Shown: piece by piece, positions 11,643 to 23,615 of the stretch
Layout of the letters: each line of letters opens with the position of its first letter
Position numbering within the stretch: the first letter of the stretch is position 1
Assembly (NCBI GenBank): GCA_037693485.1
Contig: CM075346.1
Span: 134,851,001 to 134,915,000 of the forward strand
Source: Kitagawia praeruptora
Taxonomy: Eukaryota; Streptophyta; Magnoliopsida; Apiales; Apiaceae
Length of the DNA stretch: 64,000 nucleotides
Direction: 5' to 3'
Program-made: the position numbers and the translations under genes
The notes under the pieces: model-generated
Database searches by the model: none
The model's input: only the letters and a program-made list of their open reading frames with translations
What the model was told of the DNA's origin: nothing

Positions 11643-11920
11643 AAAATAAGCAAGGAAAAGAAAGCAAAGGCAAATATACTGCTCAGTAAACACATATTTT
11701 TTGGTATATATAATGAAAATGTTATCTATAGTCTTACTAACACCAACAACATAACATCATAGCAAAGGGGCATTATAGATTAACCCCCACTACTTGCAAA
11801 ACAGAGAACAACAATCACTTTTAACTGATACAGCACCCACAAGCTGGACCTCAACCATTATCTTTAGTGTTATGTACAATGCAACTTCAGACATGCTTAA
11901 ACAGCACAGCTAATAATGAT
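11643..11920. other. Downstream region of HEXO1, probable 3' UTR
   Basis: This lies directly 3' of the HEXO1 stop codon on the minus strand. No frame or element is visible. The poly(A) site cannot be fixed from sequence alone. Confidence 0.4.
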
Positions 11921-14900
11921 CTATTGCTCATAGCATGATCCTGGACCAGTTGGAGCACGCCGGGCATAGAAATTTGTCGCTGGAGCAGCTTGAACACCTC
12001 GTCTATTTAACAGACACCGGAAGTATTGATACCTGGATAACACAGCCGATGTAGTATTTCGCACAGATGTGGACTCTGGGTTGCTCCATAAACGCTCTGG
12101 AGTGTACACAAGAGCAGAAAAGCATGAGCAAGAGCAGAAAAGCATGAGCAAAGGTTACCATGCACAAGACAGAAAGAACTTTAGATAACAAGATGAGACA
12201 TGCAGGCACATCCTTTTGTTAGTGACTTAGTGTCTGAATAAAACAGTACTACGTAGAAAAAGTTAACTAGACTTAGAGATATATAAAACCAGGAAAATCT
12301 GAAAAATATATAAAACCAGGAAAATCTGAAAAAGAACCACATTTCTTATGTTCCCATAGCTTCTTTGTCCTAACATTAACTGGTAAATATATGGACTTTC
12401 AAAAAAAGTCGCAAGATCCCTTAACATCCTTAATGTAAACAAAAGTTAATATAGATTTACATACGACATATAAAGCCTGTATTTGCATTCCTACTTTTGT
12501 GAACAAATAACAAAATATTTTCGGAATCCAGCTAAATAAGTTATTCACCCTCTTTGTATCAATGTTGGAAAACACGACATTTCCTGTTGAAGCATGTAGA
12601 CTTTCTCAAATAAAACTTCAAAGCTGGGTTCTAGTCCCCTACTGTTGGCACAACATAAAACATAAGGACAGGACATAGACGCAAAAAACCTCTCAATAAA
12701 ATGGGAAAACCCCACAGGCCAAAAAACAACTAGCTACCTCAAATATAGTTATTGAATAGAATTATCACGAGATTCAATATACACACTGCACTACAAGGAA
12801 CCCAAACTCATCCTGACGATACAAACCGTGCAAATTATCAAAAATTTAGTTCTGATAACAATTTGACGTGGGATGAGAATAAAAAGGAACCTAAAAAATT
12901 AGAACAATGCAAAAGATAAAACTAGGGGGAATCCATAAAAGAAAAGAGATGTTCTCAATCCAATCATTCAATTTATCTCTTTTTCTACTAATATGTAGCC
13001 ATGCTTGTATAGGAATCCAAGAACCTAGTAAAGTTTTCTAAAGGAGCAAGGCCCATAATTACTTGGGACTTATTTTAAACAACCTACATGAATACAAAAT
13101 ATGCACAAAAATTAAAAATACTATTACAATCTAAAAATGATTCTTATCTAGGTCTAACAAAAAATTAAGTAAATACAACAAATTTCTCTATATTTGATTA
13201 TAATGATAGGATATATTCCGCTAGTGAACCTCATCAGGACATGTTGAAGAAATAATTTACTTCAATATAAATGTAATTACACTATTAGCTCCAAACTCAA
13301 GATTGATCCACAATTCCTTTTTAAAATGGGTAATGCTAAACATAGCCCTTAGGGTTAAGAATTAATGTAAGTGGATAAATGCACTTAAAATGTCAATTTT
13401 GCACTTAATACATCAAGTTTGCACGAATTTCAATATAATTATTTAGCAATTTGGGATGTTTTTATTAGTGGAAATTAATGTGAATGCAGGGGGGTCCACT
13501 ATTATTACTTGGAAAATTAAATTGATGTTGTAAAAGAGCATTGAAAAAGCAAAAATCAATTAAATAACTAAAGTCAATGTTGACAATATGAGAATATTTA
13601 ATGCTTAACCATAGCCCTAAGGGCTATGGTTAGCATAACATTTCCCAAAATACTCCCTCCGTCCGTAATTAGTAGTCCATTTTGAAAAAAACACACATCT
13701 TAAGAAATATTTAATGTCATATTTTGTTTCCATAGTTGCCCCTACTTATTGCATTAAATAATAACTTTTGAATGTGTAATTAATTATAAAGTCAAACATT
13801 GGAAATAGAAGTGTAGGGGTAATTTTGGAAAAACTTGAAAAACATGCATTGAAATATGAAAAGAGACAACTATTTAGGGACAAATTTTTTTCTCAAAATG
13901 TACTACTAAATAGGGACGGAGGGAGTAAGTTCGAAAGACTCAATAATAATTAACAGTAAGTGTCAATTTATAGCATCATGGCCATACCTGCAGCTGCTGC
14001 TGCTCTAGGCCATATAGTTTGTTGAACATTCGAGGTATCTACTGTCTCGCTCCACATGCAAACTTCTCCTCCAAGAACAAGTTCTTGCTTAGAAGCATCT
14101 GTTATTCCTTCTACTGGATCAGCATTATAAAATTCATACCAAGGAATATCCAAGTGGTCCAGATACCAAACACCCTGGTTGCTGTAAATGCATTTAAACC
14201 CTTTTGCAACAGCCTTAGGACAAACACCAGGACCCAACCTGTAATGACAATATCATTCATGCTTGAACTATGAAGCATTCAACTCTGTCAACTAATAATT
14301 ATAGAATTGCAAGTCGGCAACCGATTAACTCACCAGTTGTGTACCACAGTTTGAGGATTGAGCTTGTCTGAGAATGTGTTAAAGGTCTCTTCCCTGAGAC
14401 AATTACAATTTATGTCAGGTCCATTTTTTAAATAATTCAAAACATGTTGCAGAACGCTACTGAACCCAATTAACTACTGTGAACAGTACTTGCAAGTTTA
14501 GAAGCATTTGCCCAAGATATCCCCTTTAAAGTTCAACAGAGCATATCCATTAAAGTTAGCTTTTTGTGCATGCGTATGCATGCACAGACCCACTATCAGC
14601 CAGAGACAACATTTTATCCAGCAACTTTTAATTTTTTATACATGCAGCACAATGATTTTGAAAAATTTAACCTTTGTGGTCTTAAACCCAAATTTGAGAG
14701 CAAAATGATCTCCTGAAATTAAGTTCTACAAATAGCATAAAGCACACCTAATGATCCCAACAATGAATATGCTTTGGTGTAAAGTAAAGGCTTACCAGTT
14801 GACAGGGGTCCAACCTTTTGATATTGCTAGTTCTTGAGCTCGGAGAACAAAATATTGATATGCTCCTTTAGTAGTCATGTTATGATCATGAAGCCTGCAT

Positions 14901-17900
14901 ATTGAATGTCTGGATAATAATAAAAGTGGAAGAAGCAAAAAAGACACTTTATGTATTAAAGATACAGGACACAGAAACTTAAGCAATAGGTGGTCCAAAC
15001 TTCCAGGCCTGAAGTATTATGAAGCGTGCTAATTGTTTTAAGTAACATGTCGTCAATTTTCATAATAAAATCAAGGATCCATATTCTAAACAATTAGTGT
15101 ATAACTAATACCAGTGATCCAGACATATAGATATCACATCCAACATAGTTCATGTACTCTCTACAAACACATAAACCTGCCAAGTCACAAATGTTATACT
15201 TGCCACTCGCAAGCAGTTGTCACAGGGTTTGAATGACAAGATCATAGAAGCCAAAAAGCAAAAGCGAGAAAAAATAATGGCATATTTGCAAGTTGGGTCA
15301 TTTCTTGGAACTAGAACTCTTCGTCAATTTTTATTTCATGCTTCAACAAATTCTGTAAAGTATGCGTATATACTACTAGTTGCAATTCCAGATGATTCAC
15401 TTCAATTGTGAATCTAAAAATTCAAAAAATTGACTTTCAAGCAAATAGGTCATCCTTTTGGTAACCGCTGTAGAGGGTCTTATATAGCTAATGTACTATA
15501 ATACACTACAATAAGTACAGAACATACCACTGCTTCACATGTGGAGTAGAGTTCCAACAATCTGCATATTAAAAGTTCAAACAATTAATATTTCAGTTAT
15601 CTGATATTTAGCATGAATGGGATGATAAAGATAAAATCAGATGATATCTAAATATGTAGTAGATATGATTCCACTAATATTAAAATACAATGATAAGAGG
15701 TCATTAAGCACTACTGATCATAGGTATATTTGATTTATTCTGTCAGGGAAAAACACTTGAGATAAACAAACTTGTTTATGTCCAAATTGAATGATAAACT
15801 TCAACAGGAAAGCAGATATTTCACTCCTTAGGGAAGAAACAGTGTAACCCTCTGTTACAGGACTCTTCAATTTGCCTCGAGTATCCGTATTGGACACTCG
15901 ATACTCGGTATGGGTAGGGACACTTGGACACTTATTTCAGGCCAAAAACATGTAAAAAATTTAAAATGTTGCCAAGTCTGACACTTGGACCAATATCCAT
16001 GTTGGACACTTCCAGCCGAGTCCGGGTAACAAAGAGTGTAACTGATATTTTTCTTACAAGAAATTGTCCTGTAATAACTATGAGCAATAACTGTAATGAA
16101 CATCACTACAGCAATATTAATCACCCTGCTATATCATAAAAGGAAAAACAGTGATGATGTATTTATATGAACAGTGCTATTGTGGTTGCAAGATTCATTT
16201 TGCTAATGATGGTGAATCATTTGATAACCATCCCATACCGATCTTCATACAGAGGACCGACTAAACTAATATAAGAATGTTGTGTCATATCATATGGCAC
16301 AAAACTAGGAAGATGAAATCAAGAAAATAAACAAATAGCAGCATTGGTGATCTAACTGTGTGCCATTTACTTGAAATAGCTAACGCGGATGAATTTTCTA
16401 AAGAGGACTGACAAGGTTAGAGAACCATGTTATATTGCACAGATCTACGAAAGAAAAAGTAAGAAAACAGAATAGCAGCACAGATGAGCTCTCAGCTCTT
16501 AATTTATTTATTTCAAAGTAATTTACCATTTTTTTCTAGTGATATTACACATTGTAATCACTGTATCTTTATTCTAGTTTCCTCTAGGTTCATTATGTTA
16601 GCTCGCACATAATATCGCTTTCATTATGGTTTATATGATATTGCGCTTATTTGGAGGACTATATTACGTGAAGAATAAAGTATAAGAAAGATTAGTGTCA
16701 ACCTGTATTAACTTCATCCCCGCCCAAGTGGAAGAGACCAAATGGAAAGATTTTTCTCATATCTGCAAGTGAAGCTAATAAGAATTCAAAAATTGCATTG
16801 ATAAGATAATTATGGCACTATCAGCTTCGTGTTTAATTAAATGAATATTACTGAAAATCGGAACTAGAGTCATATTGCACTAGATACTAAAAACAGAATG
16901 TGACAGTTTCAAGCTTTTACCCTTGTGACCAATGCTTCTAATGAATGTCATGCATGCATATGACACTCGTTATTGGACCTGTTCTTAAGGTCCGTAATGA
17001 CTAAGATTAAGCAGCTCGTATTCAAAGAAAACTGTTACATGCTTAGCAACATAGGAGAACCTATGAGCATACATTTTGAACTGAAAAACTTGACAGAATG
17101 GAGCATTACTACAATCTGGAAATGCAGTAAGAAAAGATGCAGCCTATTAACGAACGACAGATAAAAAACATGTAGACTAACTTTAACCTGTTAAAATGCC
17201 AGAAACCACATCGAAAGTTGAGTTTTTGGATACATCGAGGGGTTCTCTACAAGAAGGTGAAGGCCAAAGATTAGGATATCCAGCACCCCTGTACAGATTG
17301 CACACGAAAGGTTAAAACGTTGCTCATATAATGCACATCACACAAAGAAACGAACCCAAGTCTAGACTCAAATGGAATTCAGTTAAACTTTTAAGACTAA
17401 GATAAAAAATACTGAAGGAAACAAACAATCCTACCAGAGAAGTAGCCTACAATTTACTTTCATATGTAGCTTTTTGGGATAAAGGTATTAAAAGACTTTA
17501 AGACATGTAATAGTGAATGCTCAAGCTTGGACTGCAAGATGGTCTTACCATGATTCAGCATGACCAGGAACGTCTATTTCTGCCATAACATTGATACCTG
17601 TACAAATTGATAGAACTATGAGGATGAGAAGTCGGAAATTCAATGCTTGAGAAAAGTGTTATTAATAATATTATACCTCTCGCCCTTGCATAGCTTCACG
17701 TGATGAAATATCAAGAAGAGAGGAAACACAAAATTGACATTAGCATATATATAAATTATAAGGAAAAAACAAAGAAACCAATAATACAGTGAAAACGAAT
17801 GCCAAAATATGGAGTAAGAACTGAATGGCACAAGATGCAAACAACCTAGTAGAGTTAATTATAGGCACTATGTAGACAAGATTTCAAGAGTCATGGAAAC

Positions 17901-20739
17901 AGCATATGCTAGTGAGTTAAATGACTAAAGGAATCAATCATTTTAGTGTGGAATATAAAGGACTTGTTCACAAACAAGAATACAGAATATTTATCAATAA
18001 TAATATTTAATTTATGAGACAGTGTGATATGAAAAAACATTTAAACCTCACAGTCTGAACAAAGTTGAAGTCGGAAGTAGTAGTCTTACCTAACTATTTC
18101 ATTAGCGTCCTCAACAGTGTAACGTTCCCACTTCGTATATGCCCCTTTCCACAAATTTGGATAGGTAGGTACTTCTAGAGGAAATGACTGCTCGTCTATG
18201 ATGTGCCAATGAAGGACATTCTACTGGTTGCAATTATTAATAATATTTCAACTATAAACAACATTCCAAAAAAAAATTAAAAAAAAAAAAAACAACCATA
18301 TCTTACCAGTTTAGCATATGACATGGATTCAATGACATGCTTGATGACGTCAACTGGTAAATAGTGCCTTGAAGTGTCTGCAAGAAAATTAGGGAGTTGT
18401 CAAAAGTATATTAATCAGCTATTGATAAATAAAAAGAAAAAAAGAAGATTCCATTTCTTATTCAATGTAAGACTTATGCTCACCCAGCATAAGTCCGCGA
18501 TACACAAACTTCGGTTTGTCTGAGATGTACCAAGGTGCTTTGTACACTTGAACAGTTTTAGTTTCATAACTGAAATCACACAATTGACTAAATGTCTGCG
18601 TAGAAATATTAAGGCGAATAGGTAAGAAAGGAGAGGAACTAAAATTTCTCAGTTTACACATGTAGAATTTCTAAAAGTGGAGTTAACATGATGTATTTAA
18701 TAAATATAAACGATAAGACTGACAAATTGGCATATAAGGTTAGATCACTTATATAAAAATACCATAGATATGAAGCTACACATGGACAAATTGTGTCCCC
18801 CTGGTCTAAATTTATGGTAAAATTTATTAAAATGGTTTGTATGCTTGATTGCCTACTTTTACTTTAAAGGTTATCTTACGATTTGGTACGAAAGGTGATA
18901 CTTTATACGGTAAATATTTTTTCTCCATTCAAGTGAAGAAATGACAATGCTATCAATCAAGTGAAAAGCCAATTACAAAACAGAGAGAGAGAGAGAGAGG
19001 TAAATAGTTTTTCTCCATTCAATTGAAGAAATGACAATGCTATCAATCAAGTGAAAAGCCAATTACACGAGAGAGAAACCATGTTTATGTTAGTTTATCC
19101 AACACCAATACTCCTTTCCTTGCACTGTTACATATGGGGAGGGGGGAACAAAAGCATTGTCAATTGTAAATGTGGTAAACTTGTGGAATTTTAAGTTTAA
19201 ATTTGATTCAAGTTTAGTTACTTGTTCTCATGATCAAATTTGTGGAAATTTAAGTTTAAGTCTGATTTGAGTATATTTGCTTCCATTCATGATCGCAAAA
19301 GTGCTTTATATGCCCAACAAAGTAAGAACTTTGTAATTTTCAATTATCAGTCATGTAGTACAAAAATCACACAGGCTCTGCGCGGGACAGTCGGGAGGAG
19401 CTGTACATAACCCAATATTTTCTAAAGAATCAGGAAACAGATGAGCTAAAGGATATTTCAGCACACCACATTTATACATAAACGCATTATCATCCTTCAG
19501 CTTCTACCAAAATATATCATACTAGACATATATACCTCCAATCCACGTAATGCACCATAGACAGTGTTTGCCTGCAACCAATAGGTATGGACTTAGAAAC
19601 CGCATCGAATGATATTAAGATATACAATAGTTTAGAATCCAATAATAGCAAGATTGAGCTATCTTGTGTTGATCTTGAACAAAAAGTTCAGGTTGTTACG
19701 TAAACCTACTACAGAACTATTAATGATCTTAGAACCATTCCATCAAAAAATCAATTAGAAAACATTCAGCTTCAAATATGCAAATGATATAGACAAAATT
19801 AATAAGTAAAAACAGCATCATTACCATCATTCATTTATTAAACAATACTACAATCCGTTAAATATACAATACGTCCGTGACTCCTAAAATTACCAAATAC
19901 ACATTAAACACGTCACAATACACATTAAACACTTCCACAATACAAAACACATAATATTACCAATCCAACACTTATTTAAGTATCCATATTAAACACTTCC
20001 ACAATACAAAACACATAATATTACCAAATCCAACACTTATTTAAGTATCCATATTAAACAATTTCAATTTTCAACCTAATAACACATCACAATGCATATT
20101 AAACACATCAACAATACGAAACGCATAATATTACCAAGTCCGACACTTATCGTAGTATCCACATCAAACATTTCCAACCTATCAACACAAATTCACTGAT
20201 CACCAAAATTACCTCAATCGTAACCTCTCCAACAATCGCAAATCCATTCCCTTTCCCCAACAACAACGAATAACTCTCATCCACACCAAGCCGCAGCTAA
20301 AATTCCACAAAAACAACTCAAAACATCGCAATCAACAACTAAAAACATCTAAAAACATCCACAAAATTACAATCCTAACCTCCTCATCATCAGAATGAAC
20401 AACAACACTAATCTTCTCAATATCATAAGCCACATTTCTCAACTTAATCTCATGCTTAAATATAATTTTTCGATATCTATCGAAAGCATCGTTAAGAATA
20501 ACGGAATTGCCTCCATTTCCGGAAACAGTTAGCGAAATATCCGGATCGACGGAGAGAGTTTGGTTACCGAAGGTGAAATTTGAAGGCAAAGGCCAAATAA
20601 ATACATGTGAATTTGAGTTTGAGTTGGAATCGTTGGGGATTGTAATGGGAGAGGGGAGAGTTCTAGAAGTTACTAGAAGAGTTGAGTAGAAAATAAAGAG
20701 GAGGAAGGTTGGGTTTCTAGGGTTTGAAGGGATTGACAT
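11921..20739 (-). CDS. HEXO1: Beta-N-acetylhexosaminidase, vacuolar type (GH20), 15 exons
   Basis: This GH20 enzyme removes terminal GlcNAc/GalNAc, for example trimming N-glycans to paucimannose forms in the vacuole. Exons (minus strand): 20739-20380, 20296-20213, 19571-19536, 18595-18484, 18377-18307, 18220-18090, 17693-17677, 17597-17549, 17288-17188, 16762-16703, 15561-15528, 14894-14796, 14393-14334, 14238-13988, 12096-11921. They sum to 1641 bp (546 residues plus TAG), the usual family length, and every phase joins. The N-terminus has a signal-peptide core (FLLFIFYSTLLV). NVLHWHIIDEQSFP is at about residue 222 and the catalytic Asp-Glu pair of HLGGDEV at about 336-337. The protein ends ERLWS to GPGSCYEQ. 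The N-terminus, ISDKPKFVYRG and FYARRAPTGPGSC favour HEXO1 over the HEXO3 class. It is the only intact host gene here. Exon 7 is a 17-bp microexon. Introns 2, 3 and 14 hold repeats or MITEs. Confidence 0.93.
13328..13646. mobile_element. MITE in HEXO1 intron 14 with AAAAT flanks
   Basis: The left end GGGTAATGCTAAACATAGCC and the right end (reverse complement GGGAAATGTTATGCTAACC, then ATAGCCCTTAGGG) are inverted repeats. AAAAT lies directly outside both ends (13323-13327 and 13647-13651). There is no coding capacity. The superfamily is uncertain; the 5-bp flank is shorter than a typical hAT or Mutator TSD and could be partly chance. Confidence 0.7.
13653..13925. mobile_element. Stowaway-type (Tc1/mariner) MITE in HEXO1 intron 14
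   Basis: The termini CTCCCTCCGTCC and GGACGGAGGGAG are the classic Stowaway inverted repeats, flanked by TA on both sides (13651-13652 and 13926-13927). It is 273 bp, non-coding, and abuts the MITE at 13328-13646; the T at 13651 is shared by the two target duplications. Confidence 0.9.
18911..19067 (+). repeat. Duplicated 67-bp block around a (GA)n tract in HEXO1 intron 3
   Basis: The block TTTCTCCATTCAA..GAAGAAATGACAATGC to AAGCCAATTACA occurs at about 18911-18977 and 19001-19067 (period 90), with a GA microsatellite between the copies. It is intronic and non-coding. Confidence 0.8.
19927..20170 (+). repeat. Minisatellite, about 64-bp unit, three copies, in HEXO1 intron 2
   Basis: Units start near 19927, 19991 and 20056 with AAACA..TTC, and carry CACATAATATTACCAA and CAACACTTATTTAAGTATCC. 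A fourth, diverged copy runs to about 20170. It is intronic and non-coding. Confidence 0.8.
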
Positions 20740-21959
20740 TTTGAGAGTGAGTGGACTATTGAGGGACTGGAGATGAAGAAGGGAATGATTAGTTGTAGTT
20801 GAGCTTGTTTAGTTTAGTGTTAATTGTCAAGATTATGGGTGAGGATGAATGGGCTTAATTACTTCTTGGTCATTCAATTTTGAGTGGAAATACACGTTGA
20901 TCATCAAAATTTATTTTTATTTGGTTTAATCATTCATGTATGCCTAATTGTAATTGTAGAAATAGATTATGCATGTTATCGATCAAAACTTAAATCCTTG
21001 TATAGGTATCCTGGGGCGGTGGAATAAAATAGAAGATTTTGAACCAAGAATGTCCAAAATAGTATATATTGTAAAAACCTGATCCTGTAAAATGATACTT
21101 TTCTAACATATTTAAAAATTGTGTTAACACTCTAACGATGATGAAATATGTATATTGCACCATAATTATTAAGATTTGCTTATCTAAAATCATCGTCAAA
21201 ACGCATCTATTATAATCGTTTCGTCAGAACGCATATTTTTTCAACATTTGCTTCGAAAACCAAATGACATTATACCCCGTGAGCAACCAAACGCATAATT
21301 TGTATGCGCTTTAGGAAAACGCGTCATTGTTTTACATTTTGTGCTATTGTTTGTTTGAACTGTATTGTAAATGTATCTATTATCCTCGTTTTCTATCAAA
21401 ACGCAAATTTTGTTGACGTTTATGTTTAAATTTGAAATTATACGACAATGGTTTGTACTGAAAACGTGTGTATATATTACTTTTTTAGTGCAAACGTTCA
21501 GGTTGTTCCAAAAATCTGACGGCTTATATATACAAGTTTGTATGTATGTATATGTCTTTGGCTGCTGAATGATTGGAATGAGCGAGAGTAAACCATAGAT
21601 GGTGAATGATTGGAATGAGCGAGAGTAAACCATAGATGGTGAACAAATACAAATTTGTATTTGTTCTACAAAACGTAAGTATTAACCCATTATATAAGTG
21701 ATAAGGAGGGACAACTTGTTGTAGTGTGCCATTTTGGACTTTTTCTCGTATCTTTGTAAAGCTACGCAATTTAAAAAGTACGATAATGATAATGGGTTAT
21801 TTGTATTGGTATTGGTGTATCCCATCTATTTCCATATTATATTTTTCCCATTTTTTGATTCATCTATTGAATAAAATCTTCTAATTGTATTTGAAAATGA
21901 ATTCGTTATCCAAAAAAGATTTTTTTGGATAACGTATAATTTTTTTATAGAAATCCCGA
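20740..21959. other. HEXO1 upstream region and intergenic DNA
   Basis: The first about 100 bp should hold the HEXO1 5' leader and core promoter (minus-strand transcription). I could not fix a TATA box. At about 21567-21640 a 37-bp unit (GAATGATTGGAATGAGCGAG and following) is present twice in tandem. The stretch 21190-21460 has several AAACGCAT words. No coding frame is convincing. Confidence 0.5.
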
Positions 21960-23399
21960 GTTTTAAAAAAATTAATGAGAGTCGTTTTTCTCTCTCCCAA
22001 ACCTTTTCCTTTTTCCCCCTTTTCTTCTTCTTCTTCTTCCTTCCTCGTTCTAAACCCTAGCCACCTCTTTCCTTACCCCAAATCTACCACTTCGAACCTC
22101 TTCTCCTTCTTTCGTTTGTCCATGTCATTCCCCCACCACCTCACCCCGGAAGGATTCTTCAGACTCGAACGACGCATTGACTTGGGATGAGTCACCCTAT
22201 GGGGTAGAATCCTGGACATTATTGATGATTCATTTCCGGTATCACTGGATGACTACTCTATGGATCTTTCTCCACGAGTGAACTGTGCAAGCCGATTTGA
22301 GAAAGAAAAAGGGATAGCTATCGGGACGCTACCCGTTCACCCCTCAATTGGATCTAACATGACCAGCAGTAGGAACAGAACCAGTAATGTTCCTAAGGGC
22401 TCGATTAGAAGGGGGCTTCGGCTAGATGGAGCAATGGCAGCTGGTGTGCCTTACACCTTTCCAATAAATCATACTCTCGTGAATTGTCAAGTGGATGATA
22501 ATGGGTTTGTCTTCTTTTCTCCTACTTTAACTCATAATATTGTAGAAGAGGCTGAGAATGTGAATTTGAATAGCAATGATGTTGCAACTAATCTTACCGA
22601 GGTTTCTATGATTGATTTTTTAGTTGAGGAACCCCTCATATACTAATTTGTGCGTACTTGCGCGTTTAAATGCTGGGAAGGGTTGTGTGCTATGACCTAC
22701 CATGCTGAATGGTTCTTTGATTTTACCTTTAACTATGAAAACTCTAAAAATGAAGCACTCTCTTTGGGGTTTATAATCTTGACCGATAGCATAATGATTT
22801 TCAAGCCTTGGCAAGACATGGTCGGTTTCGTTTATTCGAAGATAATGGCTAAATTTGTTTGAATCACATTGTCCAATATACCTCCCTCTTTATCCATAAA
22901 AGGGATTGGTTATATTGTCAGAGCTATTGACAAAAAGATATGTTCTGAATAATACACTCCTGGATTGGAAGGGGCACTAGGTGCGAAACTTTTGGTTCAA
23001 TTAGACAGCATAAAATATAAACCATCGTGTTTGTGGGTCCAAATGTCCACTGAGGATTCTGCTGAATACACACAGGTCCTTATTCGTATTGTCCATCATG
23101 AAACACACAATCACCCCTTGTTTGCCCGATATTACCCTAAGAAGCACGATCAGATGCTATGCGGATCCTCCATTTTCCTTAGTTGTCATGTTTCTTATGA
23201 TAACCTTGATTACTCTAACCCCGTAACTGTTGTTAACACTTATGCTAAGTGTAATGCAGGTAAGGCTAAGCCCAAAGACTTAAGCTCTTGTGGGACTTAA
23301 CCTCTATCTAGCTTAGGGCAAGGTCACTGCGGCAGTTAAATTGGATGCAGAGGAAGTCACAACAGAGTAGGAGGGGCAACAGAAACCATGTGCAGTGAA
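21960..23399 (+). pseudogene. Decayed LINE-like ORF1 (DUF4283-type) fragment
   Basis: A CT-rich leader (21990-22080, with CTAAACCCTAGCC) is followed by scattered plus-strand frames. The frame through 22650-23300 is open apart from stops near 22860 and 22950. It reads EWFFDFTFNYEN, LSLGFIIL, IMIFKPWQDM, then KGIGYIVRAIDKKICS and AKLLVQLDSI. This spacing matches DUF4283, the RNA-binding-like domain of plant LINE ORF1 proteins (usually followed by a zinc knuckle, not seen here). The part from 22260-22646 (RFEKEKG motif) may be its N-terminal arm. No reverse transcriptase follows; the sequence is cut at 23399 by the hAT terminus. The domain call rests on pattern only, so a host DUF4283 gene fragment is an alternative. 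Confidence 0.45.
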
Positions 23400-23615
23400 T
23401 AGGGCTGTAATTCGAGTCGAGCTGCTCGCGAGCAGCTCGAGCTCGAACTCGTTTAATAAGACCCGGCTCGGCTCGAACTCGTAAACGAGTCGAGCTCGGA
23501 CACGGTTTCAAGCTCGTTTATATAAACGAGCCGGACTGGGTATGTGCCGAACTCGAATAAAACCCGGCTCGAAAACAAAAACTCGACCCAGCTCGAGCTC
23601 GAGCTCGTTTAAAAA
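23400..23615. repeat. hAT terminus with subterminal palindromes
   Basis: GAGCTCG, CGGCTCG and CTCGAAC words occur many times on both strands. A perfect 20-bp palindrome (GCTCGTTTATATAAACGAGC) is at 23512-23531. In hAT elements such clusters are the transposase-binding subterminal repeats. Base composition here is much more GC-rich than the flanks. Confidence 0.8.

Noticed and set aside
15880..16035. Possible small element in HEXO1 intron 11 (repeated GGACACTT / CGAGTATCCG words)
   Set aside because: Repeated words are visible, but I could not define inverted ends or a TSD.
21975..22190. 71-codon plus-strand frame as an independent gene
   Set aside because: It is the CT-rich leader of the LINE-like piece; Ser/Pro/Phe-rich translation of pyrimidine DNA without further support.
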